DNA of 28,701 bases, taken from the IMG/VR virus record IMGVR_UViG_3300021959_000288, positions 1 to 28,701 of that record, one strand, 5' to 3'. A program made the position numbers and the translations under genes. Of this stretch, positions 23,201 through 28,701 are shown piece by piece. This DNA comes from a virus. The notes under the pieces are model-generated. The model was not told the origin of the DNA. It ran no database searches and saw only the letters and a list, made by a program, of their open reading frames with translations. Each line of letters begins with the position of its first letter. Positions within the stretch are counted from its first letter, which is position 1.

Positions 23201-23596
23201 TTATTCCTCGTCTGCGGCCACTTCAGCCGGTTCATCCGCCGCTGTATCAGCAGGCGGCGACCAAGGGAAGTCACCTTCGTTAACTTCAGTCTCAGGCGCG
23301 ATCTGTTCTTTGATCTGCTTTTCGATCTGCTCGTTAATGTGATCCATGTAAGACGCAGCAGCAGCTTCCACCCAGCCAAGAACCTGCGCCTCTGTAAGCT
23401 GATCGTAAGGCGTGAAGTCGTCAGGGTCGATGCCGTTAAGATCAAACGGCGTTGCGCCGCTGAACGTTCCAACAAATTCCGGCAGTTGGTCGGAGTGACC
23501 GCTACACTTCCAGTAAGTCTGGACAACTGCGTTAGTGAGGCCATCGCCGCTTTGCAGCTTCATGCCCGTTAATTCCCAAGTGTGAACCATAGTCAT
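23201..23596 (-). CDS. DUF7936-type tail-region protein
   Basis: This 131-residue protein has the pattern of a small family found beside fibre genes: W-E-L-T-G-M-K-L at the start, then T-Y-W-K-C-S-G-H, then F-T-P-Y-D-Q-L-T-E-A-Q-V-L-G-W-V (62-77) followed by a helix with I-N-E-Q-I-E-K-Q-I. The F-T-P-Y-x-x-L-T-E-x-x-V-x-G-W-V core is the strong sign; I recall it as DUF7936. The C terminus (P-W-S-P-P-A-D, then an Ala/Glu-rich acidic end) looks disordered. AAAGG precedes the ATG, which lies four bases after the stop of the S74 fibre. Function is unknown; a fibre-associated role is likely from position. Confidence 0.7.
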   Translation of the reverse strand: MTMVHTWELTGMKLQSGDGLTNAVVQTYWKCSGHSDQLPEFVGTFSGATPFDLNGIDPDDFTPYDQLTEAQVLGWVEAAAASYMDHINEQIEKQIKEQIAPETEVNEGDFPWSPPADTAADEPAEVAADEE

Positions 23597-23600
23597 GTCA

Positions 23601-26600
23601 TTAACCTTTCTTCAGGGTTTCTACTTCCGCCTTCAATTCCTTGATGGCTTCAATCAATAGCGGAACAAGCTTCGCATAATCAACTGTCTTGTAGCCGTGG
23701 CCGATAGCTGCATCCTTTACCACTTCTGGGAGGACTGCTTCAACCTCTTGCGCGGATACACCGACCTGCGGGTTTGCTTTGTATCCGAACTTCTGAGCTG
23801 TCTCGTTGGCCGTGTAATGGAAGCCGTTAAGAGACTGCACTTTGTCTAGCGCGTTGGCAATGTTGTCGCCGCGATCTTTGAGGCGATCATCGGAGTAAAA
23901 GGCAACAATGTCGCCAGATGCGCGAATACTATCGCCCGTGGATGACAAATCTGCATATCGACCAGTGTCGTTGCTGTCGTAGAAAACGGGCGCGCGGAGG
24001 TTGCTGTTGGATTGCAAGTAGCCTGATTTAATTTGGTTGGCAGTTCCATCGTCAATTAGAGTGGTTGCACCTGTCCAAGTGCCAGCGTTTTTCAACCTAA
24101 ACTTAAAAGTTCCCGTGTTGTCGCTGTAAGATGTGCTGGCAATTTGCAGGGCGTAGCCTGCGTTATTCGAGTGTTGAACATGAATGCCTAAAGTCCCAAA
24201 TTGGCCGCCGTTGTCACGATAAAACTTTGAGCGCGAAATATTGTTTGCGCCAACACCGCCATCAGTTGTGAAAGTATTTTCTGTTCCGTAAGCCGAGCCA
24301 GCTTCAGCATAAGGTAGATTTTCTGCTTTTATGTCATTGCAGTTAGATGTTCCATCTGGATTGACGTAGAAGTTAGTGTTGCTGCTGTCGTAGAAGATGG
24401 GTGCGCGGACATCAACGTAAGCGGTTACGTTGCCGTTAGAGCCGATATTTAGTCGTTGGGTGCCACCCAAGTTGTGCGTACTGGCATTGTGTGTCCAGAA
24501 CTGTATATCAGTCGCCGGATTGGCTTCGTAGATAGAGCCGCCGATGACAACCGAGTTAAGGCCCGAAGCCGCGTACGCCCCGATCATCGCGATACCTTCG
24601 GGTTCCGAAGTATCGTTGTAGTGTGCCCCCGTTATGTACGACCACTTGGTGCTGCCCTCACCAGCGGGGCCGAGTTTGATATTGCCGCCAGCAGAGTTAC
24701 CCGCGCTGATGACACGCAGCTTGACGATCTGCGACGTGCTGTTGGGGTCGAGGTAGTAGCCGGTGTCATTGCTGTCGTAGAAGAGGGGGGCGCGGACACT
24801 GGAGCCAGACTGTATATAGTTCTCTGAGTAGAACTGCTTGTTGTTGTAGACACGCACCCAAGTGCTGTCTTGCATGAAAATGCCGCCGCCATATGTCTGA
24901 TTATACCAGCCAGTGGAGTTGTATGAACGGAACCAGTTGCTTGAGTATATCGTATTTGTCACGGCGATTTCATACATCGTCGAAGAACTTGCTGGATTTG
25001 TGAAAAACCCAGTATTGTTGCTGTCGTAGAAGATCGGAGCGCGAGAACTTGTGTTCGAGTAAGTGTTCCCGACACCATCCGTCCAGAACTTTTTGTTTAG
25101 ATACGGCTCACTTGATCCAAGCGTATATCCCGCCGAAAGATAAACAATCCCACCATGGTTTCCTACGCCGCCCCACAGGCCGTTCCCGCTTGCATCGGTG
25201 TTTCCGATAACTAAGTCACGCGCCCAGCCGCCAGTCGTTGATATTTCAATGCGATATCCGAGGTTTGTAGAAATTATGTTGGCGCGAGAAGTGCCAGCCC
25301 CATCAAAGTAATACCCAGTGTTGTCGCTGTCGTAGAAAATGGGGGCGCGGAAGTCGCCGCTTGTCTGATAAGTCCCCGTTCCGCTGGTCTTGTTGAGCAG
25401 GTTATTGAACGAGTGGCCGTGGCTATCGTCTACGACTGTCGTGCTAATTGAGACGTTTGCTGATCCATTGAACGACACAGAACCTGTCGCATCACCAGTA
25501 AGGGAGATGGTGCGGGCGGTGGTTAGTGTGTCGGCGTTGGGGTGATAGCCATCATGGAAGATCGTGTCCCCCAGATTGTTGAGGTCAGCGCTTGCGCCCC
25601 ACTTTAAGTCACCGCCAACCTTGCCCAAATATCTTGTGGTTGATGTTCCGACAAATTCAATGTTGACGTTATTGTCGCTATTTGTGCGCTCAAGTTTTAA
25701 TTGGTCTGCCGCAGCCCGTGAAGTTGTGAGCTTGTTGAATACCGAAGTGCTGGACGGATCAACGTAACGAGCAGTGTTGTCGCTGTCGTAGAATATCGGA
25801 GCGCGGGCTGAGCCATCAATCGTAACATACCCATCGCTGTGGGCGAGCGTGGTGGCTTGAGTGATGAACTTCCACTCTTTGGTCGGGTAATTGTCGTTAC
25901 CTCCCGAAGCGATATAGAAGTAGTCCTCATTCCAAGTGTTGTTAGTGCTTTTATAAACGCCAACATCTAGATGTGTTCTATAGCCTGCATCTTGTAAAAA
26001 ACGGCCATGCAAAAGAGGGCAATACTGGCTAGTCGCTCCTACGTTTGCTTCAGGGTAGTTTATAGATGCTGATGTTAGGCTAGACAGAGAAGTCTGCTTG
26101 AAATTGTCAGGGTCTTCGGGCGTTAGAACGCCAGCAAGCGTCAGCGCATTAAGGTTAGATGTGCTGGCCGGATCAGCGTAGTAAGCAGTGTTGTTGCTGT
26201 CATAGAAGATGGGGGCGCGGAAAGACTCTGTAGCAAATGCCGCGCCACCTGTTGTCACGCGGAACTGAACAGCGGGGGTGGTGTTCCAAGCGGCGAAGCA
26301 GTTGTTGTTATCCGCACCAATACCACCCCAGCCGACGCTTGTCCCCGTCCGCTCCAGAGTTAGCTGGATGCTCCCCCCGTTGGCGGAGTAATTACTTGCG
26401 TAGTTTAGCGGCAGCGCAGAGGCTGGCCCGACGCGGACAGGGCCAGCGGCGGCGAGCGAAAGGCTCGTACTAGCGGGGTCGAGGTAGTAGCCGGTGTTGT
26501 TGCTGTCGTAGAATATAGGGGCGCGGACATCGACATTAGCGGTGACGCTGCCGCTGCCGTTGATGAGCATGCGTTGGGCGTTGTTTGTACGAAAATCAAT

Positions 26601-28701
26601 AGTATTCGCACCCAAAGCGGACAGCCTTATTCCGCCAATGCCCGCCGTTTCCAAACTTAGGGCGTTATCAGACGCTGCAAATAGATACCCGACATCAGCG
26701 TTAGATGCGTTCCTGCAAGCTACAATACCACGCAGCGTTCCTCCAACAGTCAAGGCATTATAGGCTGCGTTGCTAAACGGGCTGCTCGTGCCGATTCCTA
26801 CGTCGCCTGCGGAGGTTATGCGCATGCGTTCCGCACCAGTATCAGTATTAAAAGTAAGGAAGCCTCCAGTGGTAGCACCACCTCTGTAAAAATGGATGGA
26901 TGAGTTTTCTGTATTGCTATAATATAGGCCAACTCTAAACGCTGGCGCTGATGTGCCGTTATTTGTGCCATCATTATAGAAGCGTAACTTAAAATTAGTT
27001 TCGCTATGATTTATCATATCTAGCCATGTATTATCGGCAGCCACACCGATAATTGAAGTGCTATTTGGATTGATATAGTAAGCAGTGTTGTCGCTGTCGT
27101 AAAAGATGGGAGCGCGGAAGTCGCCGCTTGTTTGATAAGTTCCCGTGCCGCTCGTCTTGCTGGTTAGATTGGCGAACGGAGCGTAATTGCTATCCAACAC
27201 CCTCGTCCAATCGCGGAAAGTCGTGTTCCATCCAGCGCGATACCATATGCCGTTAGCAAGGGTGCCAGCACTGCCTGCCGTTTCTGGCACATACATTTGA
27301 AACTTCGCCTGCCCAGACTTGCTGAAGTTTAGGGCCGTTCCGTAGCCATAGGAACTTGCTGGTCTGTTGGAACCAGAATGATTTAATACTGTGTTCCAAC
27401 TGGCTTCCGTCCCGTCAATGTAGGTATTCCAATCTTGACTGCTGATGTCCCCCTCACGGACTAATATGGTGTCGTCAGCAGCCTCTTTCGCGTCCAGTGC
27501 GGCTTGCAGCCCATCAACATTGCTGATGATGTGATTGTGACTATCGTCTGCCACAGTGGCCGTAATGCTGACGTTCGCCGAGCCATTAAAGCTAGTTGAG
27601 CCTGACACATCGCCAGTAAGGGAGATGGTGCGGGCCGTGGTCAGTGTGTCAGCGTTGGGGTGATAGCCGTCATGGAAAATAGGGTTGCCGTTAATCTGGT
27701 TGTTAGCTGTAGACCCATCGGCAGACAGTTGTGTTTTAATTGTGCCGCTTGAGTCGCGCAAAAGTATTCTTGCCGTCTCGCCCGAAAACCACAAACCCGA
27801 AGAGTTGCTTGATGCGCCAGTTGTAGCGCGGAAGGCCCACGAGTCTTGCGCGGTGCTGGTATAGAACTCGTTAACGCCATAAATCTTTCCTGCTACATTT
27901 ATCGCTGTGCCAGTGCTGGCCGGATCAAGGTAACGACCAGTATTATCGCTATCGTAGAATATCGGGGCGCGGAAGTCGCTGGTGGCGTAGCCCGTTCCCT
28001 GCACTTGTAGCGTCTGGCTAGGCGAAATAGTTCCGATTCCGACATTACCATCTTGTAGAATGGTCACGGCCTCTATCGCAGAACTAACTTGGTTGTCTGC
28101 GAAAATACTCAGGGAATTATTGACGCCAGAGCGCGTCCCCATATACTTGATTGAGAAACCGTAATCGGCGCTGTCAAGATCGCGGTTGTTCGCGCTTACT
28201 CTCAACAGGGTCACGTCTGCAGTTGGATAACCGCCCGCACGGATAAGGGTTGCTGGTGAGCCATCAAATGCTAATGTTCCGGCAACATCCAACGTATAGT
28301 CAGGCGAACTCGTTCCGATCCCGACCTTGCCGCTCAAGTTCTGCACAAGCGCGCTGGATAGGCCGGACGGCCCAATGTTGAGTGCGCCAGCAGCATCCTT
28401 CCAGATACGGTGCGATGTCGCGTTGCTGCTTGTTACGGCGATGCCATCAGCGTTCGTATCCCCACGCTGTCTTACGACTAGAGTGCCGCCCGATGTGACA
28501 ACGCCAGTGCCGCCATTTAGTTCAAGCAGGCCATTGGGCGAAGTCGTTCCGATCCCGACATTTGTGCCGTTATCGTAGATCACCGACGAGGTAACAGGCG
28601 AAGTGCCGTTGCCCTTCAGCACATAGCCCGATGTCAGGCTGGTTGCGCCTGTGCCGCCGTTAGCGATAGCCACTGTGCCAGAAACATTCCCAACCGTAAT
28701 A
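23601..28701 (-). CDS. Long modular tail fibre with S74 chaperone, 5' end beyond window
   Basis: At least 1699 residues are visible, and the frame stays open to the right edge. A GTG at 28673 lies inside the motif V-S-G-T-V-A-I-A-N-G-G-T-G, usual within such fibres, so it is not the start. Four V-G-I-G-T-x-S-P units and ten R-A-P-I-F-Y-D-S units alternate with unlike strand-rich modules. A knob-like module occurs around 27172-27530, with W-N-T-Y and W-Y-R-A-G-W-N-T-T-F-R-D-W. The last 97 residues form the peptidase S74 intramolecular chaperone: Y-S-D-D-R-L-K-D, with the Ser and Lys used for self-cleavage, then G-V-S-A-Q-E-V-E-A-V-L-P-E-V and a C-terminal helix. Such chaperones trimerise the fibre and are cut off at the Ser. 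It is first of the visible virion genes, four bases before the next. Confidence 0.9.
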   Translation of the reverse strand, partial: ITVGNVSGTVAIANGGTGATSLTSGYVLKGNGTSPVTSSVIYDNGTNVGIGTTSPNGLLELNGGTGVVTSGGTLVVRQRGDTNADGIAVTSSNATSHRIWKDAAGALNIGPSGLSSALVQNLSGKVGIGTSSPDYTLDVAGTLAFDGSPATLIRAGGYPTADVTLLRVSANNRDLDSADYGFSIKYMGTRSGVNNSLSIFADNQVSSAIEAVTILQDGNVGIGTISPSQTLQVQGTGYATSDFRAPIFYDSDNTGRYLDPASTGTAINVAGKIYGVNEFYTSTAQDSWAFRATTGASSNSSGLWFSGETARILLRDSSGTIKTQLSADGSTANNQINGNPIFHDGYHPNADTLTTARTISLTGDVSGSTSFNGSANVSITATVADDSHNHIISNVDGLQAALDAKEAADDTILVREGDISSQDWNTYIDGTEASWNTVLNHSGSNRPASSYGYGTALNFSKSGQAKFQMYVPETAGSAGTLANGIWYRAGWNTTFRDWTRVLDSNYAPFANLTSKTSGTGTYQTSGDFRAPIFYDSDNTAYYINPNSTSIIGVAADNTWLDMINHSETNFKLRFYNDGTNNGTSAPAFRVGLYYSNTENSSIHFYRGGATTGGFLTFNTDTGAERMRITSAGDVGIGTSSPFSNAAYNALTVGGTLRGIVACRNASNADVGYLFAASDNALSLETAGIGGIRLSALGANTIDFRTNNAQRMLINGSGSVTANVDVRAPIFYDSNNTGYYLDPASTSLSLAAAGPVRVGPASALPLNYASNYSANGGSIQLTLERTGTSVGWGGIGADNNNCFAAWNTTPAVQFRVTTGGAAFATESFRAPIFYDSNNTAYYADPASTSNLNALTLAGVLTPEDPDNFKQTSLSSLTSASINYPEANVGATSQYCPLLHGRFLQDAGYRTHLDVGVYKSTNNTWNEDYFYIASGGNDNYPTKEWKFITQATTLAHSDGYVTIDGSARAPIFYDSDNTARYVDPSSTSVFNKLTTSRAAADQLKLERTNSDNNVNIEFVGTSTTRYLGKVGGDLKWGASADLNNLGDTIFHDGYHPNADTLTTARTISLTGDATGSVSFNGSANVSISTTVVDDSHGHSFNNLLNKTSGTGTYQTSGDFRAPIFYDSDNTGYYFDGAGTSRANIISTNLGYRIEISTTGGWARDLVIGNTDASGNGLWGGVGNHGGIVYLSAGYTLGSSEPYLNKKFWTDGVGNTYSNTSSRAPIFYDSNNTGFFTNPASSSTMYEIAVTNTIYSSNWFRSYNSTGWYNQTYGGGIFMQDSTWVRVYNNKQFYSENYIQSGSSVRAPLFYDSNDTGYYLDPNSTSQIVKLRVISAGNSAGGNIKLGPAGEGSTKWSYITGAHYNDTSEPEGIAMIGAYAASGLNSVVIGGSIYEANPATDIQFWTHNASTHNLGGTQRLNIGSNGNVTAYVDVRAPIFYDSSNTNFYVNPDGTSNCNDIKAENLPYAEAGSAYGTENTFTTDGGVGANNISRSKFYRDNGGQFGTLGIHVQHSNNAGYALQIASTSYSDNTGTFKFRLKNAGTWTGATTLIDDGTANQIKSGYLQSNSNLRAPVFYDSNDTGRYADLSSTGDSIRASGDIVAFYSDDRLKDRGDNIANALDKVQSLNGFHYTANETAQKFGYKANPQVGVSAQEVEAVLPEVVKDAAIGHGYKTVDYAKLVPLLIEAIKELKAEVETLKKG
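25318..25562 (-). repeat. Duplicated fibre module, undivided copy
   Basis: In transcription order this codes I-F-H-D-G-Y-H-P-N-A-D, T-T-A-R-T-I-S-L-T-G-D, S-F-N-G-S-A-N-V-S-I, D-D-S-H-G-H and then, almost at once, K-T-S-G-T-G-T-Y-Q-T-S-G-D-F-R-A-P. Both halves have near-identical matches at 27531-27680 and 27080-27171, but there they are separated by about 360 bases. Confidence 0.85.
27080..27680 (-). repeat. Duplicated fibre module, copy split by a knob-like insert
   Basis: The halves at 27531-27680 and 27080-27171 match the undivided copy at 25318-25562. Between them, 27172-27530 codes about 120 residues with Q-D-W-N-T-Y-I, S-W-N-T-V-L-N-H-S-G, a Y-G-x-x-L-x-F-x-K-S-G-Q-A-K-F-Q-M stretch and W-Y-R-A-G-W-N-T-T-F-R-D-W. 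This resembles the pyocin-knob class of receptor-facing fibre modules. Confidence 0.8.

Larger units (their letters stand above)
23935..27985 (-). repeat. Ten-copy RAPIFYDS module in the fibre gene
   Basis: Each copy codes about 26 residues with the pattern R-A-P-[IVL]-F-Y-D-S-[DNS]-[ND]-T-x-[YRF]-[YF]-x-[DN]-P-x-[ST]-[ST]. Copies lie near 23960, 24390, 24770, 25030, 25330, 25780, 26195, 26505, 27095 and 27955, 240 to 860 bases apart. The DNA is also conserved: a core like GCTGTCGTAGAA followed by GGG and GCGCGG recurs on the + strand. The segments between copies differ, so the copies work as fixed joints between swappable modules. Confidence 0.9.

Noticed and set aside
23935-27985. Regular short repeats resembling a CRISPR array or tandem repeat
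   Set aside because: Spacing is 240-860 bases and every copy is in the same frame of one long gene, so these are protein modules.
28579-28701. GTG at 28673 as the true start of the S74 fibre
   Set aside because: The frame stays open to the window edge with I-T-V-G-N-V-S-G-T ahead of it, a typical internal motif; the real start lies outside.

Overview
The window is part of a tailed-phage genome, or of a prophage of the same type. I see no ordinary bacterial housekeeping genes. Two arms converge. Positions 400-3773 hold seven short, tightly packed genes on the + strand: a recombination module, a CsrA-like protein and a tyrosine integrase. Positions 3906-28701 hold one long block of virion genes on the - strand. 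At 1-74 a further - strand gene, probably a replication initiator, runs off the left edge. The 325-base gap at 75-399 is therefore divergent and is the only real regulatory region. The integrase suggests a temperate phage. A virion gene order of small fibre and chaperone genes, then a set of likely ejection proteins, then one giant protein of about 3000 residues, with no tape-measure protein in view, suggests a short-tailed (podovirus-like) virion. The host is probably a proteobacterium, perhaps an alphaproteobacterium, but the sequence does not fix it. Terminase, portal, capsid, lysis and repressor genes are not in the window.

Early arm (+). A Rad52-like annealing protein (Sak3/DUF1071 type), a lambda-exonuclease/YqaJ-type nuclease, a ribbon-helix-helix regulator and a small SSB with the classic acidic tail form one chain with 0-12 base gaps. 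Together they are a complete single-strand-annealing recombination set. A hairpin terminator follows. After it come a 46-residue membrane peptide, a CsrA-like protein carrying an unusual insertion of about 55 residues, and the integrase. Two direction-specific hairpins separate this arm from the virion block.

Virion arm (-), read from right to left in transcription order: a very long fibre (N terminus beyond the edge) with ten copies of a RAPIFYDS module and a peptidase S74 chaperone at its end; three small tail-associated genes; an unknown 169-residue protein; a nozzle/hub-like protein of 559 residues; a 1076-residue fibre with FN3, an Ala/Ser stalk of about 500 residues and a lambda gpJ-like region; a tail assembly chaperone; a degenerate GNAT-like protein; four probable internal (ejection) proteins; and the giant polyvalent protein. 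The giant protein carries a zincin HEAFH site, a stretch whose Lys-Asp spacing matches HhH-GPD DNA glycosylases, a GNAT-like segment and an LPD38-like C-terminal region, with several membrane-compatible segments. It looks like a protein that enters the cell with the DNA.

The strongest candidates for something new are the interrupted CsrA-like protein beside the integrase, a 90-codon gene nested out of frame inside the giant gene behind a strong ribosome-binding site, and the possible DNA glycosylase and protease domains of the giant ejection protein. All family assignments come from reading motifs by eye; no database search was run.
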